Notes under the pieces: model-generated
Seen by the model: the letters and a program-made list of their open reading frames with translations, nothing else
The model's database searches: none
Told to the model about the DNA's origin: nothing
DNA from: REEB481 sp039796915
GTDB taxonomy: Bacteria; Bacteroidota; Bacteroidia; NS11-12g; UBA955
DNA length: 12,148 bases
NCBI GenBank assembly: GCA_039796915.1
Contig: JBDKIU010000224.1
Coordinates: 1-12,148, forward strand
Direction: 5' to 3'
In this document: positions 1 through 8,500 of the stretch, in pieces
Numbering within the stretch: position 1 is the first letter of the stretch
Layout of the letters: every line of letters begins with the position of its first letter
Program-made: the position numbers and the translations under genes

Positions 1-1
1 C

Positions 2-1825
2 GGCACCCGCGTAGCTGGTGGTTCCAGGGAATTCAGCAGCAACAAAGGCGTAGTTCGTGTGTACACTACCGCTCCAAACACTTGTGCTGACGGCACTGTG
101 GTATGGGACGGCGGCGGAAGAGACGAGCAGTGGAGCAACAGGTTTAACTGGGTTGGCGACAAATGTCCTTGTGACGGTGCCGACGTTGTGTTCAACCAAA
201 CCAACGCTACCAAAGATGTCATCATCCGTGATACCATCAGCATGGCCAGCATTACAGCAACCACTCGCTACCGCGGTCGCATCCGCCTGGAAGGCGATAC
301 TGCGATGCTGACCGTAGGATCTATGATTCTCCAGGGCGCTCAGGTATTTGCCGATAAAGGCAAAGGTGTTCTGAACCTCGGCAACGTAGACGTTACCTAC
401 AACAGCATGCTGTACACCGGTGTAAAAGGTCTGAACGTTTCCGGACTTCTGTACCTCCGCGGTGGCCAACTGCATCCACTTGCAGGTAGCACCCTGAACC
501 TGAACAATGTGTATGTTGACAACAACGGTATTTTCAACTCTCCAACCGGCAACGGTATTGTAAACCTGAGCGGCTACCTGCGTCGCACTCCGGGTGGCAT
601 TTTCCGTGCCAACACCTGCACCTGGAACATGACCGGCAACGCTGCCCATGACCTGAGCTACAACTCTTCTACCGTTACTACTACTACCTTTACCAAATTG
701 AACATTCACAATGCGGCCAGCTTCAGCAATGACAACATTGTTGTAACTGATTCATTCCGCACCATCGGTTCTACTTCAAACGTAAGCGGTGGTTTGTTCC
801 AGGCGCAAGGCCGTGTAATGATTGGCAGCAGCAACAACACCATGACTTCCCTCACCTTCAACAGGGCGAGCGGCAACCAGATCCTTTCTTCTGTTAGCGC
901 CGGTGGCCTGAGCGGTACGCCTGTGACCATCAACAAAACCACTTCAGGTAACGTTGTACTGGCTAGCGATATCAACTTCGGTGCGTTGACCCTCACCAAA
1001 GGTTTGATTGATCCTGACGGAAAGAAAGCTACCCTGACCAGCAATGGCATCAGCGGTGGTAACAACACCTCTTACATCATCGGAACAGCTTATGTAAACA
1101 AGGTTGATGGTGCATTTAGCGGCAGCAAAATCGTTGTACCAGTTGGGGTTTCAGGCGCATACAATCCTGTAACCATCAACAACAGCGGAACCAAGAATGA
1201 CTGGAAAGTTGATGTCTTTGCTGCTGACCCTGCCAGCATTGACCCCGACCTGAACAGCAGCCTTTCTTCTATCAATTCTGCCAATTACTGGCTGTTGGAG
1301 CGCTTGACAGCTGATACTGTAGAGAGCTTCATGGGCCTGCCTACTTCAGGATCTTTCGACCAGGTTGCACGTATCTATAATGGTGAGTGGGTGAGCATCG
1401 GTGGATCAACTTCTGCCGGTACCATCACCAGCACTGCCAACAACTTGTTCAGAAATGCAAGAACTTATTACCTCACTCAGGGATTATTAACCGCACCAGG
1501 CGCTCCGATCAACGTTTTAGCTGACAAAGACGCAGTAAGCGGTTCTGAAGTTGCGCTGGACAAAGCTGGTGTGAACAGCCAGTCTGTAACCAACAGCAGC
1601 AGCCTGAGCATGTCTGTGTACCCGAATCCTGCACAAAGCAGCATTCAGATTGTACTTCCTTCAGAAGCAGTAAGCTTCCATGTGAGCGATATGGCCGGAC
1701 GTTTGGTAGGCAGCTATCCTGCTTCCGTTCGTCAGCTTGACCTGAGCAACCTGAAAACCGGAATGTACCTGATCACCACAGAGGTGAACGGAACCAAACA
1801 GAGCATCCGTTTCGTAAAGAACTAA
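2..1825 (+). CDS. T9SS type A sorting domain-containing secreted protein (5' partial)
   Basis: The reading frame is open from base 2, so the gene begins outside the window; 607 codons and a TAA stop are visible. The C-terminal ~75 residues (from about base 1601) form a type A sorting domain of the type IX secretion system. It starts with the usual YPNP motif, continues through a VSDMAGRLV strand and an LDLSNLKTGMYLI strand, and ends in a short basic tail (IRFVKN). Such domains direct cargo across the outer membrane and are cleaved when the protein is anchored to the surface or released. Near the visible N-terminus is a WSNRFNW...GADVVF motif, as seen in Bacteroidota surface proteins ahead of beta-helix-like repeats. 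The rest is rich in Gly, Ser, Thr and Asn with alternating beta-strand patterns, and no catalytic domain is recognisable. The codons are strongly biased to forms such as AAC, GGC and CTG, which suggests high expression. The role (adhesin, sheath or matrix protein) is unknown. A GTG at 59 is an internal codon, not the start. Confidence 0.9.
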   Translation, partial: GTRVAGGSREFSSNKGVVRVYTTAPNTCADGTVVWDGGGRDEQWSNRFNWVGDKCPCDGADVVFNQTNATKDVIIRDTISMASITATTRYRGRIRLEGDTAMLTVGSMILQGAQVFADKGKGVLNLGNVDVTYNSMLYTGVKGLNVSGLLYLRGGQLHPLAGSTLNLNNVYVDNNGIFNSPTGNGIVNLSGYLRRTPGGIFRANTCTWNMTGNAAHDLSYNSSTVTTTTFTKLNIHNAASFSNDNIVVTDSFRTIGSTSNVSGGLFQAQGRVMIGSSNNTMTSLTFNRASGNQILSSVSAGGLSGTPVTINKTTSGNVVLASDINFGALTLTKGLIDPDGKKATLTSNGISGGNNTSYIIGTAYVNKVDGAFSGSKIVVPVGVSGAYNPVTINNSGTKNDWKVDVFAADPASIDPDLNSSLSSINSANYWLLERLTADTVESFMGLPTSGSFDQVARIYNGEWVSIGGSTSAGTITSTANNLFRNARTYYLTQGLLTAPGAPINVLADKDAVSGSEVALDKAGVNSQSVTNSSSLSMSVYPNPAQSSIQIVLPSEAVSFHVSDMAGRLVGSYPASVRQLDLSNLKTGMYLITTEVNGTKQSIRFVKN

Positions 1826-1861
1826 TGAATTCAATGACCATTCGCTCTGAGTGGTAAACCT

Positions 1862-1897
1862 AAAGAAAGAGCCTCCCGTTGGAGGCTCTTTCTTTTT
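1862..1897. terminator. Rho-independent terminator, probably bidirectional
   Basis: A perfect 15-bp stem (1862-1876 with 1881-1895) closes a 4-base CGTT loop, with a GC-rich core (GAGCCTCC/GGAGGCTC) and T-rich sequence following. It lies 36 bases after the stop of the T9SS cargo gene. On the other strand the arm ends in TTTCTTTA, about 25 bases beyond the stop of the convergent DUF167 gene, so one hairpin can serve both genes. Confidence 0.93.
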
Positions 1898-1920
1898 AGT
1901 ATCCTGACCAGCCTTTGAGG

Positions 1921-2148
1921 TTACGTTTCTTCAATCAGCACCTTTTTAAACCTGGCGTTTGCCCCCCGTCCGATGCTGATGCGGCTTTTGGGCACATCGA
2001 GCGTTTTGGACAACAAATCAATCAATGCCTTATTTGCCGCACCTTCAATTGGCTTGGCGCGCAAACGAATCAGATAGCTTCCGTCTTCCAAAAGTTCCAC
2101 CGAGTCTTTGGAAGCGCCGGGCTTCACCTGCACAAATAGTTCACGCAT
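1921..2148 (-). CDS. DUF167 (YggU) family protein
   Basis: This small 75-residue protein is complete and of normal length for the DUF167/YggU family. It shows the family pattern: an N-terminal VQVKPGASKD segment, the signature LRAKPIEGAANKALIDLL (about residues 29-46), then a helix and a strand ending in ARFKKVLIE. The family has a compact alpha/beta fold and no established biochemical function, so none is assigned. The ATG at 2148 puts the family motif at the expected distance from the N-terminus. The gene is divergent from the J-domain gene (61 bases between starts) and convergent with the T9SS cargo gene. No clear ribosome binding site is visible, as is common in Bacteroidota. Confidence 0.9.
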   Translation of the reverse strand: MRELFVQVKPGASKDSVELLEDGSYLIRLRAKPIEGAANKALIDLLSKTLDVPKSRISIGRGANARFKKVLIEET

Positions 2149-2209
2149 GCAACAAATAAAACACGTTCAACCCGCAGGAGCAATGAAATGAACGTATATT
2201 TCAACCGAC

Positions 2210-3079
2210 TTGGAATACGATTACTACAAGCTTCTTGGTTTGAAAGTGGGGGCTGAAATAGCGGAAGTGCGGAAGGCTTACCTTCAGGCTGCAAGGCGCT
2301 ATCATCCAGACCGTAACCCCAACGATGCCGCGGCCGAGCAGATGATGAAAATCCTCAACCAGGGTTACGACCTTTTATCAAACCCTGGGAAAAAGGATGT
2401 GTATGACGCCATGCTTTACAGCCATTACAGGCAACAAAAACAACCTAAAACATCGGAAAATGGAGCATTAAGTAAAGAAGCTCGGCGACAGCGGGCCCGG
2501 GAGATTCTTCGGGAACGCGACCTGCAGTTTGTGGCCGACTACAAGCTTCGTTATCGTTCATTGCGCATCCAGTTAATCATACTTCCCCTGATTGCCATTT
2601 CCACACCTTTCTATGCATGGCTGAACTGGTTTGCCGATGAAGCAAGTTACGACCACCTGCTTACGTTTCTTTCCCTGGCATGCTTCCTGGCTTCTGTATT
2701 GCGTATGGCTGCCCTGCTCTGGAGATACCTCAATGTGCAGCACATACTTAAAAATCAAAAGTTTCACGATGCCTGGATTTATGGCGTTGTCCTCGCCGTT
2801 ATTGGACTTACGCCGTGGCTCGTCTATGAAGGCGCTCAATGGCGATACCGTTACCATCTTGCGCAATTTGCTGCAACTACAAGCCTGCATCTGGAATCCT
2901 ACCACAATGGCCTTTTGCGCTATTCATTCACTGTTGGAAATCGCCGGATTGAAAAACTGCAACACGGTTTTTTCTGGAATGCTTCCGGACCGATTGACAT
3001 CAACTCCGTTTTCAAAGTCCGTTACTCAACCCGAGACCCAAGGATCGCAGAAATTATTCTAGCTTCGCCCCAACCATGA
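2210..3079 (+). CDS. Membrane-anchored J-domain protein (DnaJ-like co-chaperone)
   Basis: Residues 1-70 form a J domain with the N-terminal EYDYYKLLGL helix and the HPD tripeptide at residues 32-34 that stimulates DnaK ATPase. A charged Arg-rich linker (about 85-115) follows, then three hydrophobic segments at about 119-141, 149-171 and 188-206. The final ~80 residues have a beta-rich pattern ending in a VRYSTRDPRIAEIIL strand, which resembles DUF3592-like extracytoplasmic domains. Zinc-finger and DnaJ C-terminal substrate domains are absent, so this is not canonical DnaJ. With the J domain in the cytoplasm, three spans would put the C-terminus in the periplasm; this topology is inferred. The start is taken as TTG at 2210, because an in-frame TGA at 2189 rules out the upstream ATG and the J domain begins here. 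Its stop overlaps the next start (ATGA), so it heads a three-gene operon. Its substrate is unknown. Confidence 0.85.
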   Translation: MEYDYYKLLGLKVGAEIAEVRKAYLQAARRYHPDRNPNDAAAEQMMKILNQGYDLLSNPGKKDVYDAMLYSHYRQQKQPKTSENGALSKEARRQRAREILRERDLQFVADYKLRYRSLRIQLIILPLIAISTPFYAWLNWFADEASYDHLLTFLSLACFLASVLRMAALLWRYLNVQHILKNQKFHDAWIYGVVLAVIGLTPWLVYEGAQWRYRYHLAQFAATTSLHLESYHNGLLRYSFTVGNRRIEKLQHGFFWNASGPIDINSVFKVRYSTRDPRIAEIILASPQP

Positions 3080-3684
3080 AAATCATTTGCATTGGCCGAA
3101 ACTACCGCGATCATGCGCTGGAACTCAACAACGATGTACCCACAGAACCGGTAATTTTCCTAAAACCGGACTCTGCACTGTTGCTGAACAATAAACCGTT
3201 TTTTATCCCTGAATTCAGCAACGATGTACATCATGAGGTTGAACTGGTGGTGCGCATCAACAAACTGGGCCGTCATATTGAGCCCAAATTCGCCCATACG
3301 TATTATAATGAAATTGCGCTGGGTATTGACTTTACCGCGCGTGACCTGCAAAGTACGCTGAAGAAAAAAGGTCTTCCCTGGGAACTGGCCAAAGCCTTTG
3401 ACCAATCAGCGCTGCTGAGTTCTTTTGTACCGCTGGGAAACAGGAATATCCAGGACCTGCATTTTACGCTACACAAAAACGGACAGCCCGTTCAAAACGG
3501 ACATACCGCAGACATGCTTTTTCCTGTGGATGAAATCATTGCCTTTGTCTCCAAATACTTCACACTCAAAATTGGTGATCTGATTTACACGGGAACGCCC
3601 GCCGGTGTTGGCCCCGTGGCCATCGGTGATCGTCTCACCGGTTTCCTCGAAGGTGAAGAACTATTCTTTTGCAACATCAAATGA
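3076..3684 (+). CDS. Fumarylacetoacetate hydrolase family protein (FAHD1-like acylpyruvase / oxaloacetate decarboxylase type)
   Basis: A complete 202-residue cytosolic protein, the usual size of single-domain FAHD1-type members. It starts with the GRNYRDHA motif (residues 8-14). It has the HHEVEL motif, whose Glu54 and Glu56 bind the divalent metal together with Asp85 in the GIDFTARDLQ segment. It then has KKKGLPWELAKAFD with conserved Lys106, and the TGTPAGVGP loop at about 172-180. Relatives cleave acylpyruvates or decarboxylate oxaloacetate using Mg or Mn; which substrate is used here cannot be told from sequence. No homogentisate or other aromatic catabolism genes are nearby, so true fumarylacetoacetase activity is unlikely. 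The ATG overlaps the upstream stop by four bases, which implies translational coupling, and its own stop overlaps the next start in the same way. Confidence 0.92.
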   Translation: MKIICIGRNYRDHALELNNDVPTEPVIFLKPDSALLLNNKPFFIPEFSNDVHHEVELVVRINKLGRHIEPKFAHTYYNEIALGIDFTARDLQSTLKKKGLPWELAKAFDQSALLSSFVPLGNRNIQDLHFTLHKNGQPVQNGHTADMLFPVDEIIAFVSKYFTLKIGDLIYTGTPAGVGPVAIGDRLTGFLEGEELFFCNIK

Positions 3685-4184
3685 GAAAAGCCATCCTATT
3701 TTATTGCCTTTCCTTCGGACTGAAGCTTTCCGCTCAGGGTCCAGACAGCATGCGAATATTCAGCGAACAGGAACGCAATGAACTCAAGTCGATGGTGCAA
3801 ATCGGCCTCAGTGGCGGATTTCTTTCTAACAAGGCCAATCAAACCCTGGTGAATATTCAACCGGAAATTTCGTTTGGAGGCAGTTTGCGCATGCTGCTGG
3901 CGCCCAGCTTCTACTGGACACCATGGAACCATGCCGACAGTATGAAAACCTCCTACCTGCTCGCGGGTATGGCCGGTCAACACATCATCAACGGATTTTT
4001 GATTCAGGGTAAAATGATGACCAACATCAACAGGGGCCGCAGCCATTTTCAAATCGCGGCAGGCATGGGCATACCGCTTTCCAAAAAAGCCTGGTTTCGC
4101 TTTGAATACACCGTACAACTGGAACAGCGAAGTCGGTTTAGCGGCGAAATGCTCAGTGCCGGGCTGTTGTTTTCGCTACATTAA
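3681..4184 (+). CDS. Hypothetical exported protein, probably a small outer-membrane beta-barrel
   Basis: This 167-residue protein belongs to no family I can name. The first ~20 residues (MRKAILFYCLSFGLKLSAQG) look like a Sec signal peptide: a basic start, a hydrophobic core and an SAQ cleavage site. From about residue 40 onward, short alternating polar/hydrophobic strands with Gly turns (for example QIGLSGGFLS, FLIQGKMMT, FQIAAGMGIPL) lead to a final strand, LSAGLLFSLH. This pattern is typical of small outer-membrane beta-barrels of Bacteroidota, and the localisation is inferred from it. The start is ATG 3681, which forms an ATGA overlap with the FAH-family stop and gives a clean signal peptide; a TTG at 3669 would only add four residues ahead of it. 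It is the last gene of the operon and ends 14 bases from the stop of the convergent aminotransferase gene. Confidence 0.75.
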   Translation: MRKAILFYCLSFGLKLSAQGPDSMRIFSEQERNELKSMVQIGLSGGFLSNKANQTLVNIQPEISFGGSLRMLLAPSFYWTPWNHADSMKTSYLLAGMAGQHIINGFLIQGKMMTNINRGRSHFQIAAGMGIPLSKKAWFRFEYTVQLEQRSRFSGEMLSAGLLFSLH

Positions 4185-4198
4185 AACACCTGCGGAAA

Positions 4199-5494
4199 TC
4201 AGTACCCTGCCGGATTTTTCAGCGCCTGAACCAGCGCATCTATATCGGAAGGCGCTGTGTATAGATGCGGCGTAATGCGAATACCGTTCACCACCGGATG
4301 TTCTATCGCAACCGTAAAGATTTTGTGTTGGTCAAACAACAACGCTGCAAATTGTCCGGGACTGAGGCTGTTGTGGTTTACGGTTGCAATGGCACTGTTC
4401 CTTCCCTCTTGATTCCACGGTGTTTGCAGGCTCAAAACAGACGATTCAGCGGCCGCTGAAGCCCAGCGTTTCATGAGAAATTTGAGCCTTGCCTCTTTCA
4501 GTGAACCGCCAATGGCACGGTGGAATTGGATGGCGTGTGGGATGCTCATCAGGTGCTGCAAAGGACGTGTTCCCTGATGTTCAAAGCGGCGGATGTTGTC
4601 GGCTGCATAACCAGTATCTCCCATCAATGGCCAGATTTGAGGAATCCATTCCGGCTTCATCCAAAGCATGCCCGCACCCAAAGGGTTGCACAGCCATTTA
4701 TGCAGGCTGGCGCCCACGATATCGGAGGCCAGATCCGGCAGCTGAAACTCGAGTTGTGCAATGCTGTGCGCAGCATCTACCACCACACAAATGTTCGGAT
4801 TGATGCTTTTTGCGGCCCTGGAAATGGCGGCCACGGGAATCACCTGTCCGCTGAGGTTGATCAGATGTGTGAGATGCAGCATGCGCGTCTTCGGACCGAT
4901 GAGCATTGTATAGGCCCGCACCAGTTCCTCATCGGTTTTGGGCAGCAAAGGAACGTTCGCCGTGCGCACCTGAAACCCGTAACGTCTGGCATTCTGGCGA
5001 AAGGCTTCGTTCATGCTGCCATAATCCTGGTCGCCGATAATCACTTCATCGCCCGTTTTCCATGGAAAACCGGCAATAACGGTATTCAGCGACTCCGTGG
5101 TATTTCGGGTGAGGGCCAGTTCTTCCGCCGGAACGCCGAGGAATTCCGCCAATGCAGCGCGTGCCGTTTCTATGGCCTGTTCCTGCTCCCTGCGCATGAA
5201 AAAAGAACTCGTGGCGTTGATGTGGCCTGCCTGTTTCCAGGTTGACTGAAAAACAGGTTCGGGCTGTGGACTGAAATAACCGTTTTCCAGATTGATGAAA
5301 TCACCTTCGCGCCGAAAGGCGGTGCGTACGATGTTCCAGAATGCTTCGTCTTCTACCCTGGACAAACCTGGTTTCGCTGCCCGGTAGGTATTCAGTTCAG
5401 CCACTACATGGTCAAAGGCGTTCAGCGATAACGGCATCAAAGAACAGGCAGCCAGGCCCATGCCCGACTGACGAAGGAAATTTCGGCGCTGCAT
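4199..5494 (-). CDS. Exported aminotransferase class V-fold PLP-dependent protein (isopenicillin N epimerase / cysteine desulfurase-like)
   Basis: A 431-residue fold-type I PLP enzyme of the aminotransferase class V family. Visible active-site features are the TRNTTESLN phosphate-binding segment (about 129-137), VVVDAAHS with Asp240 (pyridine nitrogen contact) and His243, and the Schiff-base lysine Lys266 in GASLHKWLCNPLG. The N-terminus reads MQRRNFLRQSG followed by a hydrophobic stretch with LAAC (residues 14-17). The Arg pair and FL fit a twin-arginine signal, and LAAC fits a lipobox, so a Tat-exported lipoprotein or soluble periplasmic enzyme is likely. This fits a cofactor-bearing protein that folds before export. 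The ATG at 5494 is chosen because the signal begins there and because it lies 10 bases after the mfd stop; a longer frame would run into mfd. Substrate and reaction are unknown: relatives include epimerases, desulfurases and kynureninase-like enzymes. Confidence 0.88.
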   Translation of the reverse strand: MQRRNFLRQSGMGLAACSLMPLSLNAFDHVVAELNTYRAAKPGLSRVEDEAFWNIVRTAFRREGDFINLENGYFSPQPEPVFQSTWKQAGHINATSSFFMRREQEQAIETARAALAEFLGVPAEELALTRNTTESLNTVIAGFPWKTGDEVIIGDQDYGSMNEAFRQNARRYGFQVRTANVPLLPKTDEELVRAYTMLIGPKTRMLHLTHLINLSGQVIPVAAISRAAKSINPNICVVVDAAHSIAQLEFQLPDLASDIVGASLHKWLCNPLGAGMLWMKPEWIPQIWPLMGDTGYAADNIRRFEHQGTRPLQHLMSIPHAIQFHRAIGGSLKEARLKFLMKRWASAAAESSVLSLQTPWNQEGRNSAIATVNHNSLSPGQFAALLFDQHKIFTVAIEHPVVNGIRITPHLYTAPSDIDALVQALKNPAGY

Positions 5495-5504
5495 GAAGTC
5501 AAAG

Positions 5505-8500
5505 TTAATGCATGGAAGCACTTGCTGCCTGCTCCATCTCTTCCAGCACATAGAGCGCCTGATGCAAGTCTTCTACCAGGCGAACCTGCAGGAACAACAT
5601 TTTATCGGTTTGCCGCACGCTGAATTTTTCCGGCTTACCGGCAACAAATTGCAACATCTTTTGAAACCGCTCACTGGAAAACAAAGGATGCGTCGGATCT
5701 GAGGGGAAGAACAATTTCATACCACCTCTTCCTAAAGTTACTTTTTCAAGTCCAAGCTCCTTACCGGCCCACTTCAGGCGAACCGTATCCATCAGGCTGA
5801 TGACTTCATCGGGTAGCTTTCCAAAGCGGTCGCGCAGATTGTCGCCAAAGGTGCGCAAACCGTTTTCTGAATCCACCGCAGAAAGTTCGTTGTACAAAGC
5901 CAGTCGTTCAGAAATGCTGCTCACAAACCACGGAGGAATGAGCATTTCGTAATCTGTTTCAACAACACATTCCCGGGTGCTGGTATCTTCCGGAATATCG
6001 CCGAACACGTCTCCAAATTCTTCCTGCTTCAACTCACGAACAGCCTCATCCAGAATTTTGTGGTACATGTCAAATCCCATGTCGGCGATGAAACCGCTCT
6101 GTTCTGCGCCCAAAAGATTACCGGCTCCGCGGATGTCGAGGTCACGCATGGCTACCTGAAATCCGGAGCCAAGTTCATTAAACTCTTCAATGGTGCGCAA
6201 TCGTTTACGGGCTTCATCGGTGAGCGTGGACAAAGGCGGCGCCAGCAGGTAACAAAAAGCACGGGTATTGCTTCGTCCCACGCGGCCGCGCATCTGGTGC
6301 AGATCACTCAGCCCAAACATGTGGGCGTTGTTGATGATGATGGTATTGGCGTTGGAAATATCCAATCCGCTTTCAATAATGGTTGTTGCTACCAGCACGT
6401 CAAAATCGCCTTCAATAAAACGAACCATCACCTGTTCCAGTTCTTCTCCGCCCATTTGGCCGTGGGCCACGGCAACCCTGGCTCCCGGACACGCTTCTTC
6501 CACCATGCGCGCAACCTCATGTATGTCCTTTACGCGTGAATGAATGAAGAATGCTTGTCCGCCGCGGTTCAACTCTTCTGAAATGGCCCGGCCAATCAGC
6601 TCCTTGTTAAACACGTGCAGTTCAGTGTGCACCGGTTGCCTGTTTGGTGGTGGCGTATTGATGATGCTCAAATCGCGGGCACCCATGAGTGAAAAATGCA
6701 GTGTACGCGGAATGGGCGTAGCCGTAAGCGTAAGTGTATCTACATTTACACGGAGTTCCTTCAGCTTTTCCTTGCTGGAAACCCCGAACTTCTGTTCTTC
6801 ATCAATGATCAGCAAACCAAGATCTTTGAACTGAACATCCTTGGCCAGCAAACGATGGGTGCCGATGATGATGTCGATTTTACCATCTTTCAGTTTCTGC
6901 AGGGTTTCCTTTTGTTCCCGTGGACTTTTAAACCGGTTCAGGTAAGAAACGCTAACCGGAAATCCGCTGAATCGCTTTACAAAAGTGCGGTAATGCTGAT
7001 GCGCCAAAATGGTGGTTGGCACAAGCACCGCCACCTGTTTCCCGTCTGTAGCTGCTTTAAAGGCGGCACGCATGGCTACTTCTGTTTTTCCGAAGCCTAC
7101 ATCGCCACAAACCAGCCTGTCCATGGGATGTTCTGCCTGCATGTCGCGCTTCACATCTTCCGTAGATTTTGCCTGGTCCGGAGTATCTTCATAAAAGAAA
7201 CTCGCTTCCAGTTCCACCTGCAGGTAGCTGTCGGGTGTGAAACTGAATCCGGGCTCTGACTTTCTGCGCGCATACAGGGAAATCAACTCACGGGCGATGT
7301 CTTTAACCTTTTTCTTGGTATTCTTTTTCTGGCGTTCCCAGGTGGCACTTCCCAGCTTGTGCAGCGTTGGCGCGGTTCCTTCTTTTCCCGAATGCTTGGA
7401 AATTTTATGCAGGCTGTTCACGCTCACATATAATTCATCGCCGTCTTTATACACCAGCCGAACCACTTCCTGCATCACACCGTTCATCTCCATGCGCTGC
7501 AAGCCGGCAAACTTCCCGATGCCGTGGTCTATGTGGGTAACATAATCGCCGGGATTCAGGTTGCGCAGCTCACGCAGGGTCATGGCAGTGCTGCTGCTGT
7601 AACGCTGGCGGCTGCGCGGCCGGTAATATTTGTCGAACAGCTGATGCTCGGTAGTGAATGCTGCCTGAGCGTCAGCATCAATAAAGCCCTGAGAAAGGCC
7701 GTGGTAAATCGGATGGAAATTGATTCCGGCATTCAGGTCGTTGAAAATGGTATGCAGTCGTTCAATTTGCCGCGGATTGTCACTGAATACCAGGTTGTGA
7801 ATGCCGGCATCCTGATTTTGCTTCATCCAGTTGATGAGCATGTCGAAGTTTCGCTGAAACTGTGGCTGAGGCGACTGCTGAAAACGGATAATGTTGTTGT
7901 GTTCCGGGCGTTCGCTGCCGAAATCAATGGTTTTGAATCTTTGTCGCCAGCGCGACAGGCTGCCCGGAGGCATGTAATGCACGGAAGGTGGTTCAGGCTT
8001 TTCGGCCGCATCGCTGTTCAGGTGTTCCTGGAGTGCTGTAGCCCATAACTTCTTGAGTGAAGCTTCCTGCAATACCGGGTTGCGCATCCACAGCAAAGTA
8101 TCCGGATCCAGGTAATCTGCGAGTTCTACCCTATTGCGGGCAATTTCATCCGAGCGGATATCAGGGATGAGCGTGAAAAATCCTATTTCTTTGATGGAAA
8201 GCTGTGAACTGATGTCGAAGGTACGAATGCTTTCCACCTGATTGCCGTCGAGTTCAATGCGGTAGGGATGTTCGTGGGCAAAGCTGAACAAATCCATAAT
8301 GCCGCCACGCAGGCTGAACTGACCAGGTTCAAAAACAAAATCTTCCCGGGTGAAGCCATGTTCCTGCAGATATTCAAGCAGGAAATCCAGGTCAAGATCT
8401 TGGCCAACACTGAGTTCAATGGTATTCTTTTTTAATTCCTGCTCTTCGATGACCAGCTCTGCGGCAGCAGAAGCATAAGTCACCAGGATGCGGGAGCGCT

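Noticed and set aside
2188..2209. ATG at 2188 as the start of the J-domain gene
   Set aside because: It is in another frame and soon leaves the J-domain sequence. A frameshift would be required, while TTG 2210 gives an intact J domain.
2210..3079. Calling this gene canonical dnaJ or djlA
   Set aside because: Only the J domain is shared. The zinc finger and C-terminal substrate domains of DnaJ are missing, and the J domain is N-terminal, unlike DjlA where it is C-terminal.
4520..5245. A 241-codon + strand frame opposite the aminotransferase gene
   Set aside because: It lies entirely antisense to a gene with intact PLP active-site motifs and has no family features of its own; the same applies to long antisense frames opposite mfd, such as 7524-8048.
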